The notes beneath the pieces were generated by a model that did no database searches, was not told the DNA's origin, and was given only the letters and a program-made list of their open reading frames with translations. Shown piece after piece: positions 9,173-17,371 of a stretch of DNA of 29,785 nt; position 1 is the stretch's first letter; every line of letters begins with the position of its first letter. The DNA is taken from assembly GCA_015064665.1 (NCBI GenBank), contig SVRU01000030.1, forward strand, positions 1-29,785, read 5' to 3'. The stretch comes from Oscillospiraceae bacterium. GTDB taxonomy: Bacteria; Bacillota_A; Clostridia; Oscillospirales; CAG-272. The translations under genes were made by a program, and so were the position numbers.

Positions 9173-10372
9173 ATGACTAATATTGCTATTCTCGGTTTCG
9201 GCGTCGTTGGAAGCGGAGTTGCCGATTTAATTACGAACAATTACGCTGAGGTGAAAAAATTTGGCGGCGACGATATAAATATAAAGTATATTCTTGATTT
9301 GAGAGACTTTCCCGACTCCCCGTTCAGCGACAGGATCGTTCACGATTTCAACGTTATTCTTGACGATGAGTCGGTTTCAGTCGTAATTGAGGTCATGGGC
9401 GGCTCTCACCCCGCTTATGAATTTACCGTCTCGTCGCTTAAAGCGGGAAAAAGCGTGATCACCTCCAATAAAGAGGTCGTTGCCAATTTCGGTGACGAAT
9501 TCCTCAAGCTCGCAAACGAAAACCGAGTTTCCTACAGATTTGAAGCCTCGGTCGGCGGCGGAATACCCGTTATATCGCCTATGATATCCTGCATTTCTCA
9601 GAACAAAATAAAAGAGGTGCGCGGCATTCTCAACGGAACGACGAACTATATTCTTACGAAGATGTTCACCTTCGGCGACAGCTTTGAAGCAGCGCTTAAG
9701 GACGCTCAGGACAAGGGATACGCCGAGCGCAATCCCGACGCGGACGTGCTTGGTATAGACGCGGCAAGAAAGATAGTTATTCTTTCGGCGCTTGCCACGG
9801 GCTCGCTCGTTTCGGTTGACGGCGTTTATGCCGAAGGTATCACGGCTATCAGAAAATCAGACGTTCTTTGCGCAGAAAAGCTCGGTTGCAGTATAAAGTT
9901 GCTCGGCAGATGCGTATGCACCGAGGACAAGCCCTATATATTCGTTTCTCCGTTTATGCTTCGCTCCGACTCTGCCCTTTCGGGTGTTTGCGGAGTCTAC
10001 AATGCGGTTGAGGTGGTTGGAGAGCCGCTTGGAAACGTTATGTTCTACGGTAAGGGCGCGGGCGCAGGAGCTACGGCTTCGGCGGTTGTCGGAGATCTTA
10101 TGCAGATTATGAGATACGGCGCAATTGCAAATCCCGTATTCACCAAAAGTGAGTCGGTAAAGGATTTCTCCGAATTTGAATGCGAGCGATACTTTGCATT
10201 TGATATCGGCGCCGAGGACAAAATTTCCGAGATTTTCGGCAAGGTCAATTTCATTGAAAGCGAAGAATGCGCCTTTATTGCGCCGAAGATGAGCGAGACT
10301 TGCGCAAAGTCAAGAGTCGAGGCTCTTTCGGCTATCGGCGTCAAGCTTCTTTCCACTATAAGAATTCTTTAA
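9173..10372 (+). CDS. hom: Homoserine dehydrogenase
   Basis: A 399-residue cytoplasmic enzyme that reduces aspartate semialdehyde to homoserine for threonine and methionine synthesis. Visible motifs: the NAD(P)-binding GFGVVGSGV (8-16), TSNKEVVA (97-104), EASVGGGIP (124-132), the homoserine-binding GILNGTTNYI (151-160), and the catalytic ERNPDADVLGIDAARK (185-200) with Lys200. The C-terminal 70 residues are short and diverged for an ACT regulatory domain, so feedback control by threonine may be altered (inference). The frame is open from 9059, but ATG 9173 has GGAG 6 nt upstream and a promoter directly before it. The 3' end overlaps the convergent symporter gene by 63 bp. No other threonine-pathway gene is adjacent. 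Confidence 0.95.
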   Translation: MTNIAILGFGVVGSGVADLITNNYAEVKKFGGDDINIKYILDLRDFPDSPFSDRIVHDFNVILDDESVSVVIEVMGGSHPAYEFTVSSLKAGKSVITSNKEVVANFGDEFLKLANENRVSYRFEASVGGGIPVISPMISCISQNKIKEVRGILNGTTNYILTKMFTFGDSFEAALKDAQDKGYAERNPDADVLGIDAARKIVILSALATGSLVSVDGVYAEGITAIRKSDVLCAEKLGCSIKLLGRCVCTEDKPYIFVSPFMLRSDSALSGVCGVYNAVEVVGEPLGNVMFYGKGAGAGATASAVVGDLMQIMRYGAIANPVFTKSESVKDFSEFECERYFAFDIGAEDKISEIFGKVNFIESEECAFIAPKMSETCAKSRVEALSAIGVKLLSTIRIL

Positions 10373-11629
10373 TAACCCGTACTTCTCCGAGAGCCGAACG
10401 ATGCTCTCGGAGTTTTTATATAGAGTCAGAATAGTCAATACGCTCATAAAAAAGAGCAGATAATCAGAAATCTTTATAAGTACGCCGTGCGGAATAAGGA
10501 AGCCGACAAAGGTGAAAAAGAGAAAAAGCGCAATATAGGATGGCGAATTTTTCTTTTTGAAAATATACCAAACGCACTCCGAGCCGTAGTAATACCAACA
10601 TATCACCGTGGAAAAAGCAAAGAAAAAAATGAGAACAAACAAAACGGTTACTGCACCGCTGCCAAGTGAAGATGAAAAAGCAGAGCAAATTATTTCAATT
10701 CCTGACATGCCCGAAATATCAACGCCGGAAAACAAAACCGCAAAGCCTGTAAGCATACAAAGCAGCGAGGTGTCAAAAAACACCTCGCAAACGCCGAGAA
10801 GACCGACGTCCGATGCGGATAAATCCGAGCGCGACTGAGCCATAGCAGACGTACCCGCCCCCGCTTCATTTGATAAAAGTCCGCGCGCATACCCCTCTTT
10901 CATTGCTTTTACGGCCAGAAAAGACGACACGCCCCCTGCTGCGCTTCTGAAATCGAACGCCTCCGTTAAGATGTTTTGGGCAACGGCATAGGCGTTCGAA
11001 ACGTTTTTTAAAATAACGAAAATACATATTAATACGTAAACAATCGTTGACAACGGAATAAAAAAAGAAGTAGCCTTCGTTATTTTCTCAGCACCCCCCA
11101 GGATGACGGCGGCAACCGCAATTACAAAAACCAAGGAATAGACCCACTCGGCCATTCTACCGTTTTTACCAGCCGACATAATAAAGCTTTGCGACTGAAG
11201 AGATGTGCCCATCGTCAAGGAAAGCAAAATGCAAAGCATCGCGTAAGACGCGCCGAGAAGCCAACCGAATTTGCCGAAGCTGGCTTTGATGACGTATGCC
11301 ATACCCCCTCTGTTATTTTCTCTCTTCTCCGCCGCAAGAGAGGATTCCGCGTATTTCAGAACGGCGGAAAAGAATGAAGAAACAAAAATCCAGAAAAGAC
11401 AGCCTGCGCCGCCCACCGAAAGTCCGTAAGCAACCCCCACGATATTACCGACTCCGAGAGTTCCCGCAAGAGCCAGCGTGAGCGATTTTCTTGACGAGTC
11501 GTCACGGAAGAGTGATAAAATCCGTTTGGAAATTTTCAAGGGATTTCTAAACAGAAAAAAACGAAGCTTTACAAGCATATAAAAGCCGAATACAGTTACG
11601 ATAATCGGCAAAAAATCAAGAACAAACAT
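10310..11629 (-). CDS. AGCS-family sodium:amino-acid symporter
   Basis: A 439-residue polytopic membrane protein with about ten or eleven hydrophobic segments. Family motifs are clear: GTLGVGNIVGVAYGLSVGG, then FFSAVLKYAESSLA, matching the GNIxGVA and KYAE motifs of sodium:alanine/glycine symporters, and GLLSNEAGAGTSAMAQS further on. The open frame extends upstream to 11731, but that extension runs through the preceding hairpin and overlaps the upstream gene. ATG 11629 has a G-rich ribosome site in the right place. It is the last gene of the serine dehydratase operon, so serine or alanine uptake is a reasonable guess. Substrate specificity cannot be read from the sequence. The C-terminal tail overlaps hom tail to tail. 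Confidence 0.92.
   Translation of the reverse strand: MFVLDFLPIIVTVFGFYMLVKLRFFLFRNPLKISKRILSLFRDDSSRKSLTLALAGTLGVGNIVGVAYGLSVGGAGCLFWIFVSSFFSAVLKYAESSLAAEKRENNRGGMAYVIKASFGKFGWLLGASYAMLCILLSLTMGTSLQSQSFIMSAGKNGRMAEWVYSLVFVIAVAAVILGGAEKITKATSFFIPLSTIVYVLICIFVILKNVSNAYAVAQNILTEAFDFRSAAGGVSSFLAVKAMKEGYARGLLSNEAGAGTSAMAQSRSDLSASDVGLLGVCEVFFDTSLLCMLTGFAVLFSGVDISGMSGIEIICSAFSSSLGSGAVTVLFVLIFFFAFSTVICWYYYGSECVWYIFKKKNSPSYIALFLFFTFVGFLIPHGVLIKISDYLLFFMSVLTILTLYKNSESIVRLSEKYGLLKNSYSGKKLDADSRKSLDS
10385..10417 (+). terminator. Terminator of hom, inside the convergent symporter gene
   Basis: A perfect 10-bp GC-rich stem (10385-10394 with 10403-10412), an 8-nt loop and TTTTT. It lies entirely within the antisense coding sequence of the symporter C-terminus. 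Confidence 0.85.
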
Positions 11630-11637
11630 AAAAATAT

Positions 11638-11661
11638 CCCCCGCAAAAAAATATGCGGGGG
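11638..11661 (-). terminator. Hairpin between the zinc-ribbon gene and the symporter, covering the symporter RBS
   Basis: An 8-bp stem rich in G-C (11638-11645 with 11654-11661), an 8-nt loop, then GATATTTTT and the symporter ATG. The G-run of the 3' arm is also the only ribosome-site candidate for the symporter. The element could terminate transcription, mask the ribosome site, or both. Confidence 0.65.
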
Positions 11662-11670
11662 TTTTAATTA

Positions 11671-12159
11671 TTATGCGAATATAATTCTGTAAATGGCAAA
11701 TCCGATTGCCGCGACAAGCAAAGCGATGCAAATCCAGTTCGTTATTTTATCGAATTTCGCATACCTCTCAGCCCTTATTCTTTCAGCTTCGGCATCCTCT
11801 TCTGACTCTTTGAGTTCCGGTGGAACATCCTCGTCGCAAGCTGAATTCTGCTCAGCTTCTTCTTCGGAAAAATCATATTCTCCGGATTCAATCTTCTCTT
11901 TTCTCTCAGCAGAAGATTTCATTATCTCGTCGACCGTTTTAAGCGTGAGTTTATCGTCAACTGCCGCCTCGCTCATTTTCTTTCCTATTCTTTCAGCGGC
12001 AGCTTTTATTGATTCAACGTCGCGCGAAAGTGTCAATTCATCAAAATCCGAGCTGCATTCATCGCAAATATATCTCGGATTTCCATATCCGCCCATGGCG
12101 AGAACTGCCGCTTCTTCAACATTTTCGATATTTGCTTTGCATATTGAACAGTTGTCCAT
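11671..12159 (-). CDS. Zinc-ribbon protein with C-terminal membrane anchor, function unknown
   Basis: A 162-residue protein. The N-terminus carries two CxxC pairs (Cys4/Cys7 and Cys32/Cys35), spaced like a treble-clef or zinc-ribbon fold. The middle is Lys/Glu-rich and probably helical or coiled. A very acidic stretch follows at about 90-120, and residues about 138-160 form a single transmembrane helix at the C-terminus. The protein is therefore probably tail-anchored with a cytoplasmic zinc-binding head. I do not recognise a named family. Its start overlaps the DUF896 stop by one base (TAATG), so the two are translationally coupled. Its position between serine dehydratase and the symporter gives no clear job. 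Confidence 0.8.
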   Translation of the reverse strand: MDNCSICKANIENVEEAAVLAMGGYGNPRYICDECSSDFDELTLSRDVESIKAAAERIGKKMSEAAVDDKLTLKTVDEIMKSSAERKEKIESGEYDFSEEEAEQNSACDEDVPPELKESEEDAEAERIRAERYAKFDKITNWICIALLVAAIGFAIYRIIFA

Positions 12160-12305
12160 TATTTACTTCCTTTCAGAGCAGCGCGCACTTCCCTAAGGTA
12201 CTCCTCGCGCAATTCCTTCTGCTCCCTTTTCTCGTCTTCGGTAAGAGCGCGCGTCTTTGATAGACGGCCGAGCTCGTTAATTCTGTCAACCTTTATCTTA
12301 TCCAT
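12159..12305 (-). CDS. DUF896 family protein (YnzC-like)
   Basis: A 48-residue basic, helical protein: RINELGRLSKTRALTEDEKR followed by EQKELREEYLREVRAALKG. This is the DUF896 signature seen in Bacillus YnzC, a small two-helix protein of unknown cytoplasmic role. The frame is open further upstream inside serine dehydratase. ATG 12305 (or 12311) is chosen because AAAGGAG lies just upstream and the family starts with this short lead. It overlaps the serine dehydratase stop by 8 bases, so translation is probably coupled. Confidence 0.88.
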   Translation of the reverse strand: MDKIKVDRINELGRLSKTRALTEDEKREQKELREEYLREVRAALKGSK

Positions 12306-13512
12306 TTCCATTCGCTCCTTTGTAAAGCTTTGCAAGTCCGCCCTCTGACGTTTCTCTGTAAAGATGGGAGAGGTCCTTGCCGGTTTCGTACATCGTTTTA
12401 ATAACGAGATCAAGGGATATTTTTCTCGAACCCGAGAGAAAGTTTGCAAGACTCATCGCGTTTATCGCGCGCATTGCCGCAACTGCGTTACGCTCTATGC
12501 AGGGTATTTGAACAAGTCCGCATATAGGATCGCAGGTAAGTCCGAGATGATGCTCAAACGCAATTTCAGCCGCGTATTCTATCTGGTCGATTCCCATCTC
12601 AAAAAGCTCGCAAAGAGCGGCAGACGCCATAGAGCACGCCGTTCCTATCTCTGCTTGACAGCCACATTCGGCACCGCTTATAGACGCATTAGTTTTTACG
12701 AGATTTCCGACAAGACCGGCAACTGCAAGCGCCCTATATATCTGCTTATCCGAAAAATTATGTTTATCCTGCATATATTTGAGAACCGAGGGCAAAACCG
12801 CGCAAGCACCGCATGTGGGCGCGGTTACTATCGTTCCGTTATCGGCATTCTGCTCGCTTACGGCGTATGCATAAGAACAAACAAGACGGTTTTCGCGGGT
12901 GACCTGACTTTCGTCAATATGTCTTTGGTTATAAAGATACTGCGCTTTTCTTTCAACGTTCAGACCGCCCGGAAGTATGCCCGAGGTGGTGAGTCCCTCG
13001 TGAATGGCGTGCGTCATAGTGCGCCACACCTTTGAGAGAAATTCGTATATTTCTTCACCTTCGCGCATAATTACGTAATCGGATAGCCTTATTCCCTCTT
13101 TTTTACAAAGCTCGGAAATTTCGGCAAAGGTGGTTTCGGGATATATATTGCTTGCCCCGTGCTTTTCGCGGCCTACGATCTGAATATCACCGCCGCCGAC
13201 GCTGAGAACTCGCATAGGTTCGCTTCTGACACCGTTTTTCACGGCATATATATCCATAGTATTTTCATGCGGAAGAACTCTATCCTTGGAATTAAAGGTA
13301 ATATTTACAGGCTTTCCCTCGCACATACTCTCGATTGCGACGTCGGTGCCGTGACCCTTGCCCGTATCGGACAGAGAGCCGTAAAGGGTAACCTCATAGG
13401 AATCGGCATCGGGATTTTCCTTTACGAATATTCCCATAGCCTTTGCAGGACCCATAGTATGAGAGCTTGACGGACCTTTTCCTATTTTATATATATCCTT
13501 AATAGATTTCAT
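12298..13512 (-). CDS. sdaA: L-serine ammonia-lyase, iron-sulfur type, single chain
   Basis: A 404-residue enzyme that deaminates L-serine to pyruvate and ammonia using a [4Fe-4S] cluster. The N-terminal beta-type domain starts with the SSSHTMGP motif (15-22) and includes GTDVAIESM. The C-terminal alpha-type domain has APTCGACAVLPS, GAECGCQAEIGTACSMA and CDPICGLVQIPCIERN, which supply the cluster cysteines. Alpha and beta domains are fused as in Escherichia coli SdaA rather than split as in Bacillus SdaAA/SdaAB; the chain is somewhat shorter than the E. coli one. RBS AAGGAA precedes the ATG. It lies 17 bp after the AGE-family gene and overlaps DUF896. The AGCS symporter later in the operon would fit amino-acid fermentation. 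Confidence 0.95.
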   Translation of the reverse strand: MKSIKDIYKIGKGPSSSHTMGPAKAMGIFVKENPDADSYEVTLYGSLSDTGKGHGTDVAIESMCEGKPVNITFNSKDRVLPHENTMDIYAVKNGVRSEPMRVLSVGGGDIQIVGREKHGASNIYPETTFAEISELCKKEGIRLSDYVIMREGEEIYEFLSKVWRTMTHAIHEGLTTSGILPGGLNVERKAQYLYNQRHIDESQVTRENRLVCSYAYAVSEQNADNGTIVTAPTCGACAVLPSVLKYMQDKHNFSDKQIYRALAVAGLVGNLVKTNASISGAECGCQAEIGTACSMASAALCELFEMGIDQIEYAAEIAFEHHLGLTCDPICGLVQIPCIERNAVAAMRAINAMSLANFLSGSRKISLDLVIKTMYETGKDLSHLYRETSEGGLAKLYKGANGNG

Positions 13513-13529
13513 AGTAATTTCCTTAAATA

Positions 13530-14771
13530 TTATTTTTTAAGAAGCTCTATTATGAGAAGCAAATTGCGGAGAATGTGGAAGGGGTCCTTTACGGGAAGCG
13601 CAACTATTCTGTTTTCGGGCTTACCGTCACGGGAGCGAATCTGTATCCACTCACCTCTGTCGTTTTCGGTGTTGGGGAAGGTGTTAAATGTATACTCGCG
13701 GATTTTGGGATACCACGCAGCAATCTCCTCGTCCTCACCGAAAAGAAGGGTTGAATAGAGGGATTCGGAATGAACCCACCAGAGCTTTGAGCCGTTATCC
13801 TCGGTGGTTTTCTTTACCATGGGCTCACTCGGGTCGGGAATTGTTCCGTGAGGGTCACCGCCCTCCATATCGGCAAAAAGCCTGACTCCCGAATATTCGG
13901 CATCCCAACCGAGACGAAGAGCGTTCTTAAGCACCCTTTTTGTTTTCTCGTATCTCTCTGTGTCGCCGAATCTCTTCCACTCGGTTTCCATAAACCAACA
14001 GTCCTCAATGGTGTGCCCCGGGTTTACGTATCTTCCTATCTGGCTTTCGTTGTCGAACGTGCCGTCAACTCTGACCATTTCGTGAAGTATGCCGTTTTCA
14101 TCGGTAAAGCTATCAAGCGTGTCCTTTGCGTATGCATACGCCTGATTTGAAATAACGTCAGCATCGGGATGGCAAAGATCGGCCATTGCATCGGCAAGCG
14201 TTCTTGCCGTGTTCGTTAAAATCATCGTGATTCCGTGAGTGCGGTAGCCCTTGGGCACGGGATAGGGATCGGTGCGGAAGTTGCCCGACTCAACTCTCTC
14301 TCTCGTATGCAGATAAAGGTCGAGTGAAAATGCGAGAGCATCGTAATCCTTCCTATAAGACGCGTACTCGGCAGTTCCCAGAATTACGAAGCAATCGGCA
14401 TAAAAGCTCGCGTCATAAACACCGCCCGAAAGCTTGATATTACCCTCTCTGTCGGTTAAGAATACACAGTTTCCGTTCTCAAGCCTTGATTTCGCCATAA
14501 GAAATTCGGCTGTTTTATCTGCAAGGCGCGAAAGCTTATCAAATCTTTCTCCGTCTACGTCTGCATGCTTAAGAATGCGGGAGAGAACCCAAAGCATTCT
14601 GCCCTGGCTCCATATATACTTATCCTCAGAGAGCATTTCTCCGCCGTTGTTGGAAAAGCAGGTAAAAACACCTCCGAAATCCATATCGGGCGTATACTTT
14701 TCCCAGAACGGAAGAACCTGTTCGTAAAGCTCTTTTTTGTAGAATTCAAGCTCTTGTTTTCTGTCAATCAT
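13530..14771 (-). CDS. AGE-family sugar epimerase/isomerase, copy B
   Basis: A 413-residue (alpha/alpha)6-barrel protein of the N-acylglucosamine 2-epimerase superfamily. Conserved stretches: WSQGRMLWVLS (54-64), NPGHTIEDCWF (250-260, His253), KLWWVHSESLYS (His334) and VKDPFHILRNLL (His398). The superfamily's conserved active-site histidines sit in such motifs. Members act on GlcNAc/ManNAc, cellobiose, mannose/fructose or sulfoquinovose, and the substrate cannot be assigned from sequence alone. There is no signal peptide, so it is cytoplasmic. It is the second of two tandem paralogues, 22 bp apart and roughly two-thirds identical by eye. RBS GAGGAAA precedes the ATG. Confidence 0.9.
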   Translation of the reverse strand: MIDRKQELEFYKKELYEQVLPFWEKYTPDMDFGGVFTCFSNNGGEMLSEDKYIWSQGRMLWVLSRILKHADVDGERFDKLSRLADKTAEFLMAKSRLENGNCVFLTDREGNIKLSGGVYDASFYADCFVILGTAEYASYRKDYDALAFSLDLYLHTRERVESGNFRTDPYPVPKGYRTHGITMILTNTARTLADAMADLCHPDADVISNQAYAYAKDTLDSFTDENGILHEMVRVDGTFDNESQIGRYVNPGHTIEDCWFMETEWKRFGDTERYEKTKRVLKNALRLGWDAEYSGVRLFADMEGGDPHGTIPDPSEPMVKKTTEDNGSKLWWVHSESLYSTLLFGEDEEIAAWYPKIREYTFNTFPNTENDRGEWIQIRSRDGKPENRIVALPVKDPFHILRNLLLIIELLKK

Positions 14772-14793
14772 TTCATTTTCCTCGATTTATAAG

Positions 14794-16044
14794 TTATGTT
14801 TTATTGTTCTGTAAAAATTCGATAATGTAAAGTAAGTTTCTGATTATGTGGTACGGGTCTTTTACGGGAAGCGCAACTATTCTGTTCTCCGGTTTTCCGT
14901 CGCGCGAGCGAATCTGAATCCACTCTCCCCTGTCGTTTTCTCTGTTTGGGAATGTGTTCAAGGTATACTCGCGAATTTTCGGATACCACTCGGCAATTTC
15001 CGCATCCTCTCCGAAAAGAAGAGTTGAGTAAAGGGCTTCGGAATGAACCCACCAGAGCTTTGCTCCGTAGTCCTCTGCAGTTTTTCTCACCATCGGCTCA
15101 CTGTAATCATAAACAGCTCCGTGCGGAATTCCACCCTCCATATCAACGAAATGAAGAATTCCCGAATACTCGGTATCCCAGCCAAGTCTTAGCGCGTTTT
15201 TTAAAACCCGTCTCGTTCTCTCAAGCCTTTTTTCGTCGCCGAATTTTTTCCATTCGGTTTCCATAAACCAGGCGTCCTCTATTATATGCCCCGGATTTGC
15301 ATATCTGCCAAGTCTGCTTTCGTTATCAAAGCTACCGTCAACGCGTACAAGCTCGCGCATAATATCGTTTTCGTCGGCGAATGTGTCAAGGGTGTATTTT
15401 GCGTAGCCGTAAGCCTCGGAAGATATTTTTTCAGCGTCGCGATGACCGTGCGCTTCCATTGCGTCGGCAAGAGTTCTTGCCGTATTCGTAAGTATCATCG
15501 TTACGCCGTGCGTAATATATCCACCGGGTGTGGGGTCGGGGTCGGTGCGGAATTTTCCTTTTTCAAAAAGCTCCTTTACACGGCGGTAAAGATTTAAGGC
15601 AAACTCAAGCGCAGCACCGTCTTTTTTCACCGTAGCGTATTCGGCAAGTCCGAGTATAACGAAGCAATCAACGTAGGTGCTGAGGTCGTACGCGTCACCG
15701 CACAGCTTTTTTCGGCCCTCTCTGTCTGTCAAAAACACAGAGCTACCGTTTTCAAGTATTGCGTTTTTCATAAGAAACTCTGCCGTTTTGTCGGCAAGGT
15801 CGGATATTCGCTCAAGCCTTTTTCCACTTATAAATCCGTGGCTAATTATACGCGAAAGCAACCAAAGCGCCCTACCTTGACTCCAGATATATTTATCCGT
15901 AGAGATAAGGGTTGTGCAATCGTTTGAAATGCAGGTGAAAATTCCTCCGTGCTCTTCGTCAAAAGCGTAATTCTCCCAGAACGGAAGAATTTGCCCGTAA
16001 AGCACGTCAAGGTAAAAATCAAGCTCGGAGCGAGTGTCAATCAT
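14794..16044 (-). CDS. AGE-family sugar epimerase/isomerase, copy A
   Basis: A 416-residue cytoplasmic protein homologous along its whole length to the next gene. Shared motifs: KYIWSQGRALWLLSR, NPGHIIEDAWFMETEWKKF, KLWWVHSEALYSTLL and VKDPYHIIRNLLYII. The C-terminal 80 residues are nearly identical between copies, while residues 65-160 and the 290-325 loop differ most, which may mean different sugars. The start overlaps the decarboxylase stop by 8 bases (ATGATTGA), with GAGG inside the upstream gene, so it is translationally coupled. Substrate unassigned. Confidence 0.9.
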   Translation of the reverse strand: MIDTRSELDFYLDVLYGQILPFWENYAFDEEHGGIFTCISNDCTTLISTDKYIWSQGRALWLLSRIISHGFISGKRLERISDLADKTAEFLMKNAILENGSSVFLTDREGRKKLCGDAYDLSTYVDCFVILGLAEYATVKKDGAALEFALNLYRRVKELFEKGKFRTDPDPTPGGYITHGVTMILTNTARTLADAMEAHGHRDAEKISSEAYGYAKYTLDTFADENDIMRELVRVDGSFDNESRLGRYANPGHIIEDAWFMETEWKKFGDEKRLERTRRVLKNALRLGWDTEYSGILHFVDMEGGIPHGAVYDYSEPMVRKTAEDYGAKLWWVHSEALYSTLLFGEDAEIAEWYPKIREYTLNTFPNRENDRGEWIQIRSRDGKPENRIVALPVKDPYHIIRNLLYIIEFLQNNKT

Positions 16045-17371
16045 TTTTTACAACCTCAATCGTTTTAATTCCGTATCTTTCGAAAAGAAGTATTGCCTCT
16101 TCGGTTATTACCTCTCCGCTTACCACTATCGGCACGGCAGGAGGACAGGAGACGGCAGGAGAAGCGCATATTCTTCCGAGCGCGTTATTTACGCTCACGC
16201 TTTCCTGCTTTGAGAAAACAGCCTCGCGCACCGACATAACCTTTGGCGCGTTTATTTTTAAATCTGCCGCGTTTTTTTGAATCGGCTCTTTTTTCGGAAG
16301 AGCCGTAAGGACGGCGGCAAGACGCTCGTAATCGGAATCTGAGTTTTCGGGTGTCAGCATAAGCACAAGGTACTCACCGTCGAAAAATTCAATTTCTATT
16401 TTATTTTTTGAAAGATGCGATGCAATCTCAACTCCCGAATATCCGTAATCATTTGCGTCGATTACAATCTTGAGCGGCTCGCTTCCGAGAACGGTGTATC
16501 CAAAATCGGAAAGCATCTGCTTAACCTTATCTATCTTTTTTACGGTATCTGAAAGCTTCACACTATACCCGTCTGCAAGGTAGGCGTTACACAAATCAAG
16601 CGACCCGAGTATAAGGTACGACGGGCTCGTGGATGCGAACACCGAAGCCATACGGCGCGCAGAATCAAGATACTCACTCGGAGCGTTTTTTGATATATGC
16701 AGATATGCTCCGCCCGTCAGGACGGGGAGAGTTTTGTGAGCCGAATCGCAACACATAGAAGCGCCAAGCGCTATCGGGTGGCGCGACGGATTAAGAAAGT
16801 TAAGGTATGCTCCGTGAGCGTTATCGACAAGAAGCGGAATTCCGCGTTTCTTGCACACCTTTGCGATACCCTCTATATCCGATATATTTCCGAGATAGTC
16901 GGGCGACGTTACGTAGACTGCGCACACGTCGGAGTTTTCTTTGAGCGCTGATTCAACGTCCAAGCCACTCACCGCAGAGGAGCAAAGATGCGTAGAATTT
17001 TCGGGATAGAGCCACGTCGGCTCAACGCCGAGAAGCGCCATTGCATAAAGGAAGGACTTATGCGCCCCTCTGCCAGCAAGAATTTTTGCCCCCGATTTTC
17101 CACTCGTTACAATGGAAAGCATAGTTTTTATAGCGAGAGTTGAGCCCTCTGTCGAAAAAAAGCTGTGCGCCGTGCCAAAAAGCTCTGACGCATAATTTTC
17201 GCTCTCCAGAATTATACCGTCGGGAGAAAAAAGATTGTCTGCTCCGCAAAATTCCGTTATATCGTATTTCTCAACGCCGAGAGGTCCTTTGCCCTTATGA
17301 CCGGGCATATGAAATCTTACCGAGTCACCCTCGGCATATTCTTTTAGAAAATCGTATATGGGAGTTTTCAT
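16037..17371 (-). CDS. Orn/Lys/Arg decarboxylase-family PLP enzyme
   Basis: A 444-residue fold-type I PLP enzyme. The N-terminus has the family motif FHMPGHKG (20-27). LLVDNAHGAYL holds the PLP-nitrogen Asp183 and His186, and CDSAHKTLP holds the Schiff-base Lys213. The C-terminal domain is short, as in Gram-positive SpeA/YaaO-type members; the E. coli enzymes exceed 700 residues. Known members decarboxylate arginine, lysine or ornithine to polyamines or cadaverine; the substrate here is not determined. The ATG follows the maturase stop directly with no clear ribosome site (only GAAGAA), so translation is probably coupled to scfB. The 3' end overlaps the AGE gene. Confidence 0.92.
   Translation of the reverse strand: MKTPIYDFLKEYAEGDSVRFHMPGHKGKGPLGVEKYDITEFCGADNLFSPDGIILESENYASELFGTAHSFFSTEGSTLAIKTMLSIVTSGKSGAKILAGRGAHKSFLYAMALLGVEPTWLYPENSTHLCSSAVSGLDVESALKENSDVCAVYVTSPDYLGNISDIEGIAKVCKKRGIPLLVDNAHGAYLNFLNPSRHPIALGASMCCDSAHKTLPVLTGGAYLHISKNAPSEYLDSARRMASVFASTSPSYLILGSLDLCNAYLADGYSVKLSDTVKKIDKVKQMLSDFGYTVLGSEPLKIVIDANDYGYSGVEIASHLSKNKIEIEFFDGEYLVLMLTPENSDSDYERLAAVLTALPKKEPIQKNAADLKINAPKVMSVREAVFSKQESVSVNNALGRICASPAVSCPPAVPIVVSGEVITEEAILLFERYGIKTIEVVKND

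Noticed and set aside
12364..13035. 223-codon plus-strand open frame
   Set aside because: It is antisense to the well-conserved serine dehydratase, with no family resemblance.
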